A stretch of DNA of 31,333 nucleotides, taken from NCBI GenBank assembly GCA_024236295.1, contig JACKKT010000016.1, positions 1 to 31,333 on the forward strand, in the 5' to 3' direction. The notes under the pieces are model-generated. The model did no database searches. It saw only the letters and a list, made by a program, of their open reading frames with translations, and was not told where the DNA came from. Origin of the DNA: Kordiimonadaceae bacterium (GTDB taxonomy: Bacteria; Pseudomonadota; Alphaproteobacteria; Sphingomonadales; Emcibacteraceae). The position numbers and the translations under genes were made by a program. The first letter of the stretch is position 1; the number at the start of each line of letters is the position of its first letter. Shown in pieces: positions 15,675-23,359 of the stretch.

Positions 15675-16379
15675 GTGAATAAAATACTCACGGCGATTGA
15701 AAGAACTGGCCAGCAAATTTTTGACCGCGCTTTTCTTAAGGTTTTTTTTCTTGGCATGCTGACGATGATTGTATCTGTCATTGTTGCCTATCTTGCCGCA
15801 AATGAGCTTATGAAGGATGTACCCGGTTATCAGTCGGACTGGCAATGGTGGGCGGATTTTGTCAACTGGCTAACGGGTTATGTTGTTGATATTGGCTTTT
15901 TCATATTGCTCGCCTTCTTTTTTGCACCAATATCTACAATTTTTATATCCATTTATCTGGATGATGTGATTGATTGTGTGGAAGATAAATATTATCCCAA
16001 TCACAAAGCCGGAAAAAGACTGGGAATTGCCCATTTGTCATTTCTGGCACTCAGAATCACCTTTTTTGTTGTCATTCTGAATATTCTTGTCCTGCCCCTC
16101 TACGTACTGCTTTTCTGGATGCCGTTTGTTGTTTTAACTATTTTCTACGTGTTAAACGGTTATTTACTTGGCTGGGGTTATTATGAAATGGTGGCCGTCA
16201 GACATTTGGGTATAAAAGAAGCTGGCGTTCATAGAAAATCAATACGGGGTGTGATATTGATTGCGGGAATGATTATGACGCTGTTATTTACAGTGCCGGT
16301 TATTCAATTGGTCGTGCCGATCCTCGGTGCGGCGTTGATTTGCCATTTGTTTCATTTGAGCAGGTATGAGGAAATATGA
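15675..16379 (+). CDS. EI24/CysZ-family inner-membrane protein
   Basis: A 234-residue membrane protein with about five or six hydrophobic segments (roughly 22-42, 68-95, 122-160, 200-225). The pattern, including 'FFFAPISTIFISIYLDDVIDCVE' and 'LNGYLLGWGYYEMVAVRHL', matches the EI24 domain family, to which the sulfate transporter CysZ belongs. A sulfate role should not be assumed here because no cys gene is adjacent. It starts at GTG and overlaps the lipoprotein gene by four bases (ATGA). Confidence 0.85.
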   Translation: MNKILTAIERTGQQIFDRAFLKVFFLGMLTMIVSVIVAYLAANELMKDVPGYQSDWQWWADFVNWLTGYVVDIGFFILLAFFFAPISTIFISIYLDDVIDCVEDKYYPNHKAGKRLGIAHLSFLALRITFFVVILNILVLPLYVLLFWMPFVVLTIFYVLNGYLLGWGYYEMVAVRHLGIKEAGVHRKSIRGVILIAGMIMTLLFTVPVIQLVVPILGAALICHLFHLSRYEEI

Positions 16380-16777
16380 GAATTTATCCGGTTTTAATAT
16401 TTAGTTTATTGCTTGTGGCTTGTGGGCCCGAGGATAAGCTTTCACAGTCACCACCACCTGCGCCGGAAGTGGTGCCTGAGCCAGTCATCGCCGAAAAACC
16501 AAAACCGGCGCCGCCCGCGTTTCAGATGAGCAATATTATGGGACTTCAGAAAAGCACAGTTGAAAGTATTCTAGGTACGCCATCATTAAAGCGCGTCGAA
16601 AAAGGGGCTGAAGTCTGGCTTTATGATAACCAGTTCTGTAACGCCCACATTTATTTTTATGAAAATGATAACAGCGATATGCATGTGGAATTTGTTGAAA
16701 CTTCGGAAGAAAAGAATCTGATGGGGCTGGAAGGCCAGCGCGCAGATTTCTGTATTTCCACTTTTTTAAAGAATTAA
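16376..16777 (+). CDS. Small proline-rich lipoprotein, function unknown
   Basis: A 133-residue protein with a lipoprotein signal peptide whose lipobox LLVAC ends at C16. Next comes a proline-rich linker (about 23-50, several PxP and EP repeats) that would span part of the periplasm, then a compact domain with 'MGLQKSTVESILGTPSLKR'. That domain resembles the SmpA/BamE-like fold family in the 'G-x-S-x-x-x-V-x-x-x-L-G-x-P' signature. Two more cysteines (QFCNAH, ADFCIS) could form a disulfide. It is translationally coupled to the EI24 gene. Confidence 0.75.
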   Translation: MRIYPVLIFSLLLVACGPEDKLSQSPPPAPEVVPEPVIAEKPKPAPPAFQMSNIMGLQKSTVESILGTPSLKRVEKGAEVWLYDNQFCNAHIYFYENDNSDMHVEFVETSEEKNLMGLEGQRADFCISTFLKN

Positions 16778-16788
16778 TCTGCCCTAAT

Positions 16789-17430
16789 TTAGTCAGGAAG
16801 TTGGGTTTTATCCTTAAACGCACATAAATCCTCGACCGGGCATATCGGACAGTTTGGCTTGCGAGCTTTACAGATATACCGCCCATGGAGAATAAGCCAG
16901 TGATGGGCGTGCCGTGCAAACACTGTCGGAATTTTTTTCTCTAACTTTAGCTCCACTTCAAGCGGCGTTTTGCCCGGTGCCAAACCAGTCCTGTTTGAAA
17001 CCCTGAATAAATGAGTGTCAACAGCAATGGTTGGATGGCCAAAGGCAATATTAAGGACCACATTTGCCGTTTTTCTGCCTACTCCAGGTAGTTTTTCAAG
17101 ATCAGCCCGGTTTTCCGGGACAATGCCGCCGAAATCATCAACCAGTATCTGGGCAGCTTTAATAATATTTTTTGCTTTGGTGTTATATAGGCCAATGGTT
17201 TTAACGTATTCTTTTAATTTTTCTTCCCCAAGATCCAGCATTTCCTGTGGCGTTGAAATGACTTTGAACAGGGCTTTGGTCGCTTTATTGACACCGACAT
17301 CAGTTGCCTGGGCTGACAAGGCCACAGCGACTAGTAATGTATAGGGGTTTGTATAATCAAGCTCACCTTTTGGTTCGGGGTCGCGTTCTTCCAGTCTCCT
17401 GAAAAATTCATAAATATCGGTTTTTTTCAT
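16789..17430 (-). CDS. nth: Endonuclease III (DNA glycosylase/AP lyase)
   Basis: Base-excision repair enzyme for oxidised pyrimidines, 213 residues. The helix-hairpin-helix 'LPGVGRKTANVVLN' holds catalytic lysine K120. Aspartate D138 is in 'AVDTHLFRVSNRTGL'. The C-terminal [4Fe-4S] site is C-x6-C-x2-C-x5-C (CKARKPNCPICPVEDLC). All key residues are intact. It converges on the lipoprotein gene with 11 bases between. Confidence 0.98.
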   Translation of the reverse strand: MKKTDIYEFFRRLEERDPEPKGELDYTNPYTLLVAVALSAQATDVGVNKATKALFKVISTPQEMLDLGEEKLKEYVKTIGLYNTKAKNIIKAAQILVDDFGGIVPENRADLEKLPGVGRKTANVVLNIAFGHPTIAVDTHLFRVSNRTGLAPGKTPLEVELKLEKKIPTVFARHAHHWLILHGRYICKARKPNCPICPVEDLCAFKDKTQLPD

Positions 17431-17514
17431 CTTAATTCCTTTTTTTTAACAATAATTAAGCCGTTTCAAAAATGGAAGCTTCAAAAATGATTATCATGGG
17501 TGTAATGTCGAAAC

Positions 17515-18021
17515 ATGAATGAAATGCAGGAAAGAGTCTGGTTTGAAGAATATATTTTCCCGAGACGGTCACTGGGCCGGACCGGGTTTAAAATATTGAT
17601 GGGAGCGATTATAAGTCTCAGCCTTTCGATAGGGCTCTTTTTTTATTCATTAGGGGCATGGCCGATAACCGGGTTCTTCGGGCTTGATGTATTGCTGATC
17701 TACTGGGCCTTTAAAATACAATATCAACAGGGCAAAGCAGTTGAAATTATTCGCTTAAGCAACAATACCCTGACGATTACACGCATCGATGCCAAAGGCA
17801 ACAAAAGCGAAAACAGCTTTAATTCTTATTGGGTCAATTTATCCATGTCCTGTCCCCCTAATGTCCCTAAGAACGTTGGTGAAACATACCCACAGGCCAG
17901 GTCACACGGCAAAGGTATATTTTTTGGAACATACTTAAATCAGGAAATGAGAAATGATTTGATGAAGTCACTGTCTCAGGCGCTGATTGATTGTAAAAAT
18001 TATAGACCTGACCATAATTAA
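17515..18021 (+). CDS. DUF2244 membrane protein
   Basis: A 168-residue protein with two adjacent membrane helices (about residues 25-47 and 50-67), followed by a cytoplasmic domain starting 'KAVEIIRLSNNTLTITRID' and ending 'FFGTYLNQEMRNDLMKSLSQALI'. This is the layout of DUF2244 proteins, common in alphaproteobacteria and often close to nth. No function is established. It is divergent from nth with 84 bases between. Confidence 0.85.
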   Translation: MNEMQERVWFEEYIFPRRSLGRTGFKILMGAIISLSLSIGLFFYSLGAWPITGFFGLDVLLIYWAFKIQYQQGKAVEIIRLSNNTLTITRIDAKGNKSENSFNSYWVNLSMSCPPNVPKNVGETYPQARSHGKGIFFGTYLNQEMRNDLMKSLSQALIDCKNYRPDHN

Positions 18022-18025
18022 AATG

Positions 18026-18063
18026 GTGGTGGTTCCCTGAATGTATTCAGAAAAAACCACCAC
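18026..18063. terminator. Bidirectional terminator-like nested hairpin
   Basis: GTGGTGGTT (18026-18034) pairs with AACCACCAC (18055-18063). Inside it CTGAAT (18037-18042) and ATTCAG (18045-18050) make a second hairpin. It sits between the convergent DUF2244 and tautomerase genes. On the minus strand the stem is followed by CATTTTAATT, a short T run; on the plus strand by ACAATTT. The fit is better as the end of the minus-strand tautomerase gene. Confidence 0.6.
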
Positions 18064-18098
18064 ACAATTTGAGCCTCATCAAGATTAACCGGTTAAAG

Positions 18099-18332
18099 TC
18101 AAACAGCAACTTTGTTATTTTGTGCCTGCATTGCTTTAACATTTTCGGCCGATAGGGGTTGTCCACCGATACCCCATTCGCCGCTGGCTGTTTCTCTGAC
18201 ACGAACCCAGGTTACACCACGAAGGGCTTCGCCTTCGATCTCAACCATTGTGTCTGTTACTTTTTTAATCATATTTTGTTTCTCAGCTTTGCTGAATACA
18301 CCTTCTATAACGTGAATATCTACGAGTGGCAT
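18099..18332 (-). CDS. 4-oxalocrotonate tautomerase-family protein
   Basis: A 77-residue member of the tautomerase family. Removal of the initiator methionine leaves the catalytic N-terminal proline (MPLVDIHV). 'VFSKAEKQNMIKKVTDTMVEIEG' and 'TWVRVRETASGEWGIGG' are family features. The physiological substrate is unknown. It is divergent from an HxlR-type regulator gene, which is a likely controller. Confidence 0.9.
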   Translation of the reverse strand: MPLVDIHVIEGVFSKAEKQNMIKKVTDTMVEIEGEALRGVTWVRVRETASGEWGIGGQPLSAENVKAMQAQNNKVAV

Positions 18333-18369
18333 AAGTAATTCCTTTCATGTTTAAGTTAATATCATCTCG

Positions 18370-18419
18370 TGAGAGGGTGTATCTCATAAAAGAATATTTC
18401 CTAGCCAGTTCACGAACTG
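18370..18419. promoter_or_regulatory. Inverted repeats in the tautomerase/HxlR divergent region
   Basis: CAGTTC-AC-GAACTG (18406-18419) is a 14-base near-perfect palindrome between the divergent genes. TGAGA (18370-18374) and TCTCA (18382-18386) form a second, shorter one. HxlR proteins bind inverted repeats near their own and divergent promoters, so the 14-mer is the best operator candidate. The assignment is inferred from position. Confidence 0.45.
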
Positions 18420-18500
18420 AACTACCCCGGTATAGAAAATGTACTGGTCTGGAAAATCGTTAATTATTATAGTATTAAAAGAATCATATAGGGAGGATTT

Positions 18501-19217
18501 ATGATGGCTAAAGGAAGTTATAAACAATTTTGTCCGATTGCGATGGCGTCGGAAATCGTATGCACGCGCTGGACGGCCGTTCTGCTTCGTGAATTATTAA
18601 TGGGTTCAACAAGATTCAATGATCTTAGGCGCAGTGTACCGAGAATGTCACCTGCATTGCTTTCAAAGCGGTTAAAAGATTTGGAAGAAGCCGGTATAGT
18701 ATATAGGGCGCCGGTTGAAAATGAGCCGGATGTTGAAGAATATATTCTGACCCAGTCCGGAAAAGACCTGTTTCCTGTCGTTGAATCGCTTGGTATTTGG
18801 GGTACTAGATGGGTGGAAACGGAACCTTCACTTGAGCATCTTGATCCTACACTGCTAATGTGGGACATACGCCGCCACCTAAATACGACCCCAAAACCAA
18901 AGAAAAGAGCAACAATTCAGTTTATTTATAGTGATCTTCCAAAACAAAATCGAAACTGGTGGCTGATTGTTGAGCCGGAAACAGAAAAAATCGATCTATG
19001 TTCAATTGAACCGGGCTTTGATGTAAATTTATATATCTCAACCGACCTTCGGACCATGACAAAAATATGGATGGGTTTTGAAACTTTTGCCAAGGCCTAT
19101 AACGAGGATAGAATTCTGCTTACCGGTGACACTGATCTGGAAGAAAAAATTAAGATCTGGTTCAGCCTGGACAATGGTTTAGGTCATTTTTCCAGAGTTA
19201 AAAAACTGGTTGCCTGA
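18501..19217 (+). CDS. HxlR-family regulator with SCP2-like C-terminal domain
   Basis: A 238-residue protein. Residues 1-100 form a winged helix of the HxlR type with cysteines 11 and 21 (QFCPIAMASEIVCTRW), 'LLRELLMGSTRFNDLRRSVPRMSPALLSKRLKDLEEAGIV' and the wing. The second half (about 125-235, starting 'RATIQFIYSDLPKQNRNWWLIVEPE') resembles the SCP2 sterol-carrier fold that some HxlR proteins carry. The GGGAGG ribosome binding site (18491-18496) suits the second ATG at 18504 better than the first, so the first methionine may not be used. It is divergent from the tautomerase gene. Confidence 0.88.
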   Translation: MMAKGSYKQFCPIAMASEIVCTRWTAVLLRELLMGSTRFNDLRRSVPRMSPALLSKRLKDLEEAGIVYRAPVENEPDVEEYILTQSGKDLFPVVESLGIWGTRWVETEPSLEHLDPTLLMWDIRRHLNTTPKPKKRATIQFIYSDLPKQNRNWWLIVEPETEKIDLCSIEPGFDVNLYISTDLRTMTKIWMGFETFAKAYNEDRILLTGDTDLEEKIKIWFSLDNGLGHFSRVKKLVA

Positions 19218-19221
19218 TTTA

Positions 19222-20034
19222 TTACTTATCCAGCCCCAGAACATCAGCCATATTATAGAGCCCGGGTTTTTGGCCATATACCCATAATGCTGCCTTAACT
19301 GCGCCGCGGGCAAATATAACCCTGTTGCCGGCTTTATGGGTAAGCTCTATCCGTTCATCATTGGCATTAAAACTGACTGTATGCTCTCCTGCAATATTAC
19401 CACCTCGTAATGAGGCGAAACCGATGCTGCCTTTTTCTCTTGCCTTTCCAATACCATCCCGGGCAGGTGTCATAATATCTTTCAGTTCTTTTCCGCGGCC
19501 GGTGGCGGCCTCATGCCCCAGACTGAGAGCTGTTCCCGAAGGGGCATCAACTTTATCCCGATGATGAATTTCAAATATTTCAATATCAAATTCTTCATCC
19601 AGAATGGAGGAAGCCAATTTTGTCAGGTAAAAAAGCAGATTTACACCGGTTGAAAAATTTGAGGCATAGACAATTGCAGTATTTCCAGACGATTTTTTCA
19701 GTTCGTTTTCGTCCGAAGAGCTCATACCGGTTGTACCAATGACCATTGATGTTTTATGTTTTTCGGCTAGCGATGCATGAATAAGGCTTGCTGTTGGGCA
19801 CGTAAAATCCAGAACCACGTCAGAATTTCTTATAACATCTTCAGCGTCACTGGTAATTTTGATATCGGTTTGTTCGCCCGTTTCAGGATGTTTGATATAA
19901 CTGCCGATTAAGGGGTTTCCAACCATTTCGGTGCCACCGGAAAGTATCGCAGCATCATGTTCAAGCGTTGCAGTCGTTAATGCTTTGCCCATCCGTCCCT
20001 GGCATCCCAGAATTCCAATTTTAATTTTCGGCAT
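19222..20034 (-). CDS. dapB: DapB, 4-hydroxy-tetrahydrodipicolinate reductase
   Basis: NAD(P)H-dependent step of lysine and diaminopimelate synthesis. The protein is 270 residues with a Rossmann motif GILGCQGRMGKA near the start and the catalytic region 'IFEIHHRDKVDAPSGTAL' with H157, H158 and K161. 'VVLDFTCPTASLIH' is also conserved. It converges on the HxlR gene with four bases between stops. Confidence 0.98.
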   Translation of the reverse strand: MPKIKIGILGCQGRMGKALTTATLEHDAAILSGGTEMVGNPLIGSYIKHPETGEQTDIKITSDAEDVIRNSDVVLDFTCPTASLIHASLAEKHKTSMVIGTTGMSSSDENELKKSSGNTAIVYASNFSTGVNLLFYLTKLASSILDEEFDIEIFEIHHRDKVDAPSGTALSLGHEAATGRGKELKDIMTPARDGIGKAREKGSIGFASLRGGNIAGEHTVSFNANDERIELTHKAGNRVIFARGAVKAALWVYGQKPGLYNMADVLGLDK

Positions 20035-20158
20035 TTTGCCTTTTTCCTTTTAAATAGAGGGTAAATACTAGTCAAATTTACATAAAGATCAAATTGATTA
20101 TGGAGCATTCAGCCACTTTACGATAATCTTCAGTTTTAAATTAATTGAAGGCAAAAAA

Positions 20159-20458
20159 ATGCTCATTATCGTTATTGCAATTTTTATTACACTTATAGTG
20201 ATCATCAATAGCTATAAAAAAATCGATAATTCTGTAATTAAAAAGCAGGATATTGTGAAAACGGCGTTGCCGGCAATCGTTGCCCTTGGCTGTTTAATGC
20301 TCAGAGCAAGTTATTTCGCCTTACCCGATGAAGGTATGGTTAGTCTGGAATATCTGAATTACCGAAAGTTTTTATTGTGGGGGTTTATCCTGCTGATGGG
20401 GTATTTCGTCAGACTGGGAATATTTGGAGTGGTTTATATATTTCGCGACCGTACTTAA
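20159..20458 (+). CDS. Small membrane protein, function unknown
   Basis: A 99-residue protein with three hydrophobic segments (about 1-17, 37-55, 70-93). The start is an N-terminal membrane anchor (LIIVIAIFITLIVII), followed by a charged linker (SYKKIDNSVIKKQD). I do not recognise a family. The frame is open with normal codon usage, GAAGGC lies upstream as a ribosome binding site, and it stops two bases before the convergent ccoS stop, so I accept it as a gene. Confidence 0.65.
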   Translation: MLIIVIAIFITLIVIINSYKKIDNSVIKKQDIVKTALPAIVALGCLMLRASYFALPDEGMVSLEYLNYRKFLLWGFILLMGYFVRLGIFGVVYIFRDRT

Positions 20459-20460
20459 AA

Positions 20461-20652
20461 TTATGTTTCCTTATGACTGTTCTTTTCTTTTTTCTCAAGT
20501 TCTTCTGCAATATCATCCTCTTCAAATAACGCACGGTAACTCGCCCCTTCAAGATCATCATATTGATTATGATTAATAGACCAGAAAAAACCGGCAAGTC
20601 CTAGCAACCCTAAAAAGAGGGCGGCGGGTATCAGATAAATTAATCCATCCAT
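20461..20652 (-). CDS. ccoS: CcoS (FixS), cbb3 oxidase maturation protein
   Basis: A 63-residue single-helix protein: 'LIYLIPAALFLGLLGLAGFFW' then the family's 'SINHNQYDDLEGASYRALFEEDD', including the conserved QYDDLEG. It is required for insertion of haem and copper into CcoN in Rhodobacter. The acidic, lysine-rich tail is typical. Last gene of the cco run. Confidence 0.95.
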   Translation of the reverse strand: MDGLIYLIPAALFLGLLGLAGFFWSINHNQYDDLEGASYRALFEEDDIAEELEKKEKNSHKET

Positions 20653-20666
20653 TTGGCGGGCCTTAA

Positions 20667-22862
20667 TTAAGGTTCGTGACTTCGATAAAGCTTCTCAAAA
20701 TTCAATCTAAGTGCATTTGCTGTCACCACTATTGATGAAAGTGACATAGCAATTGCAGCAATCAGCGGTGTTAAAAGTCCGGCCGCTGCAAAGGGTACTG
20801 CAATTATATTATAGATTGCAGCCAGGGCAAAATTCATAAAGACCAGCCTTCGGCTAGAAACAGAAACCTGATAGGCACGAACGACTGTTTCCAGTTTTTG
20901 TGACTGAAAAATAAAATCAGCAGCATTCTGGCTAATCTCTGAGGCAGAGGAAGGTGAAATGGAAACATGTGCCGCCCGCAGGGCTGGGGCATCGTTAAGT
21001 CCATCGCCAACCATTAGGATTTTATCTCCGTTGGCTTTCATTCTTTCAATGACCTCTATTTTATCCTGCGGTTTGCAGGAATATTTATATCGGCTTAGTC
21101 CAAGCTCTTCTGCGGCTTCCTCGACAACATCCTTGCGGTCCCCTGAGAGCATTATAACTTTCATTTTACGACGTAAAAACCATCCGACCACATCGTGCGC
21201 ATCTCCTCGCATTCGGTCTTTGAAGCAAAACAGAACCGGCTTTGCACCTTTTACCGATAGCCACAACTCGCTGTAGCGATTATTCGGTAGATAGCTGGCA
21301 TGGATGCCGCACCATTCGCGATTGCCTAGCCGAACTTCAAGATTATTAATCATTGCCTTAAGACCCATACCAGGTTCTTCATAAATTTCGCTTTTTGTTG
21401 CAATAGTCGGAATATTACGATCATGGCAGGCGACAATCAACGCCCGGCAAAGCGGATGGCTGGATGTTTTGGCCAGGCTTGCTGCCAGTTCCAGATTAAA
21501 TGGGGTTACATCTTCATCATCAAAATTGGCAAGCTCGGGCTGACCCAGTGTCAATGTGCCGGTTTTGTCAAATATTACAGTATCAATCTCTGCAAGTCTT
21601 TCAAGTCCGTCTGCGGCTTTGACCAGAACGCCGGATTTAAAAAGGCGGCTGGAGGCAACAACCTGAACAACAGGCACAGCCAGTCCCAGCGCACAGGGGC
21701 AAGTGATTATAAGAACCGCTATGGCATTAATCAGAGATGCTTCCCATCCTATGTTTGAAAGTAAAAACCATCCGAGAAATGTAGATAATGACAGAATGTG
21801 AACCAGCGGCGCATAAATAGCGGCCGCTCGGTCAGCGAGCTTTACATATTTAGCACGGCCCTGTTCGGCTGTTTCCATAAGAACAATGATTTCGTCCAGA
21901 AGTGTATTACCGGATGTCGCAGTAATCTTAATATTTAATGTGCCGTTTAAATTGATCGTTCCGGCAAAGACTTCGCTATCTTTTTCGACTTTTGCCGGAA
22001 TTGTTTCGCCTGTTACCAGGCTGGTATCAACATCGGACATGCCGCTTAAAACTATACCATCAGCCGGAATTTTTCCACCGGGAATGACTTGCACAATCTG
22101 GCCCGGAGACAGCATTTCACTGGCTACGTCCTCAGTATTTCCGTCTTCATGCAGCAACGTTGCCTTGGATACTTTATAACTCATCAGGTTATGAGCGACA
22201 CTTCTCGCCTGTCTTCTCATTTTCTGATCAAGATACCGTCCCGTCAGAAGGAAAAACAACAGCATTACAACAGCGTCATAATAAGTGTGATCCGTTTGCA
22301 TATAGGTACCAAAAAGGCTCATCGCACAAGTCAGTATAACAGCCAGAGAAATTGGGACATCCATATTTAGACGCCCTCCTTTTAAGGCTCCCCATGCCGA
22401 TTTATAAAAGGGCATTCCTGAAAAAACGGCCGTTGGCAGGGCAATAAGCGCGGATACCCAATGCATCATATTGCGTGTTGTCTCGTTCATGTCATCACCG
22501 CTCCAAACGGAAACGGATAAAAGCATGATATTGGCTGAAGCAAATCCGGCTACACCCATAGCATATAGCAGCGAACGAGCGGTTTTTTCACCCTCCTTAT
22601 CAATCTGGGACGTGTTGAACGGAAATGCCTTGAACCCAATTTTTTCTAGCGCAGAAATAACTTCTTCGGAATGTTCAACAGAAGTATTGACATCAGGCCT
22701 CCATTCAACGGCGAGCCTCTGGGTGCTGAGATTGACCCGCGCGTTTTTTATTTTTGTATTTTCGCTGAGTGTACCTTCAATTTCACGAATACATTTTGGG
22801 CAATGAAGCCCCTCAACAACAAAATGTTCGATTTTAAACATTTTTTGCAAAGATTGATCCAT
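20667..22862 (-). CDS. ccoI: CcoI (FixI), copper P-type ATPase for cbb3 assembly
   Basis: A 731-residue P1B-type copper pump with an N-terminal heavy-metal domain CPKC (C21, C24), membrane copper site CPC (388-390), phosphorylation aspartate D432 in DKTGTLT, actuator TGE (284-286) and 'MVGDGLNDAPAL'. CcoI/FixI ATPases deliver copper to the periplasm for the CcoN centre. It follows ccoH by 11 bases and is followed by ccoS, the normal order. Confidence 0.97.
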   Translation of the reverse strand: MDQSLQKMFKIEHFVVEGLHCPKCIREIEGTLSENTKIKNARVNLSTQRLAVEWRPDVNTSVEHSEEVISALEKIGFKAFPFNTSQIDKEGEKTARSLLYAMGVAGFASANIMLLSVSVWSGDDMNETTRNMMHWVSALIALPTAVFSGMPFYKSAWGALKGGRLNMDVPISLAVILTCAMSLFGTYMQTDHTYYDAVVMLLFFLLTGRYLDQKMRRQARSVAHNLMSYKVSKATLLHEDGNTEDVASEMLSPGQIVQVIPGGKIPADGIVLSGMSDVDTSLVTGETIPAKVEKDSEVFAGTINLNGTLNIKITATSGNTLLDEIIVLMETAEQGRAKYVKLADRAAAIYAPLVHILSLSTFLGWFLLSNIGWEASLINAIAVLIITCPCALGLAVPVVQVVASSRLFKSGVLVKAADGLERLAEIDTVIFDKTGTLTLGQPELANFDDEDVTPFNLELAASLAKTSSHPLCRALIVACHDRNIPTIATKSEIYEEPGMGLKAMINNLEVRLGNREWCGIHASYLPNNRYSELWLSVKGAKPVLFCFKDRMRGDAHDVVGWFLRRKMKVIMLSGDRKDVVEEAAEELGLSRYKYSCKPQDKIEVIERMKANGDKILMVGDGLNDAPALRAAHVSISPSSASEISQNAADFIFQSQKLETVVRAYQVSVSSRRLVFMNFALAAIYNIIAVPFAAAGLLTPLIAAIAMSLSSIVVTANALRLNFEKLYRSHEP

Positions 22863-22873
22863 GTAAGGCGCCT

Positions 22874-23359
22874 TTATTTAACCAGAATTCTGTCTTCTAG
22901 CTTATAAATAAGGTTATTTTGAAATTTCACAACAACAAAAATTTCCCATTGCCCTTTTAAAGGCAATTTTATTGGCGCCGCATAAACTCCATCTCCAATA
23001 TTTTTCAGCGTTACCTGCTGATCATATCCTTCCGTGACAGTCCGGATGAATGTTGCCGTAACTTCTGAAGGCGGCAAGCTTTCCAGCGGCCTTTCTATGG
23101 TCACTTCAAACCGACCTTCAGTAAGTTCAGGCTGGTCAGTAATATTGACTTTCCAGCCCGAACTGACTTGTGCCCGTGCATTTTCTAATTCCCTGTTATA
23201 ATTTAGGCCTTTAACATAGGAATTTTCTGTTGATAAGCCTGTCCATGTATCAAGCGCGTAGTAAACCATGATGCCATTTGCAGCAAAAACAAATATAAAA
23301 AACCCTATGAACCATGCTAAAATTCTTTTTCCTGTGTAAGGTTTTATGTCAGTTGTCAT
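22874..23359 (-). CDS. ccoH: CcoH (FixH), cbb3 oxidase assembly protein
   Basis: A 161-residue membrane-anchored protein. Residues 12-33 form the N-terminal helix (ILAWFIGFFIFVFAANGIMVYYAL), followed by 'WTGLSTENSYVKGLNYN', the FixH signature. The remainder is a periplasmic beta-rich domain. CcoH contacts CcoN during assembly. Its start overlaps the ccoG stop by four bases. Confidence 0.94.
   Translation of the reverse strand: MTTDIKPYTGKRILAWFIGFFIFVFAANGIMVYYALDTWTGLSTENSYVKGLNYNRELENARAQVSSGWKVNITDQPELTEGRFEVTIERPLESLPPSEVTATFIRTVTEGYDQQVTLKNIGDGVYAAPIKLPLKGQWEIFVVVKFQNNLIYKLEDRILVK

Noticed and set aside
18518..18868. 116-codon minus-strand frame inside the HxlR gene
   Set aside because: Antisense shadow of a well-supported gene; serine-rich, no family features.
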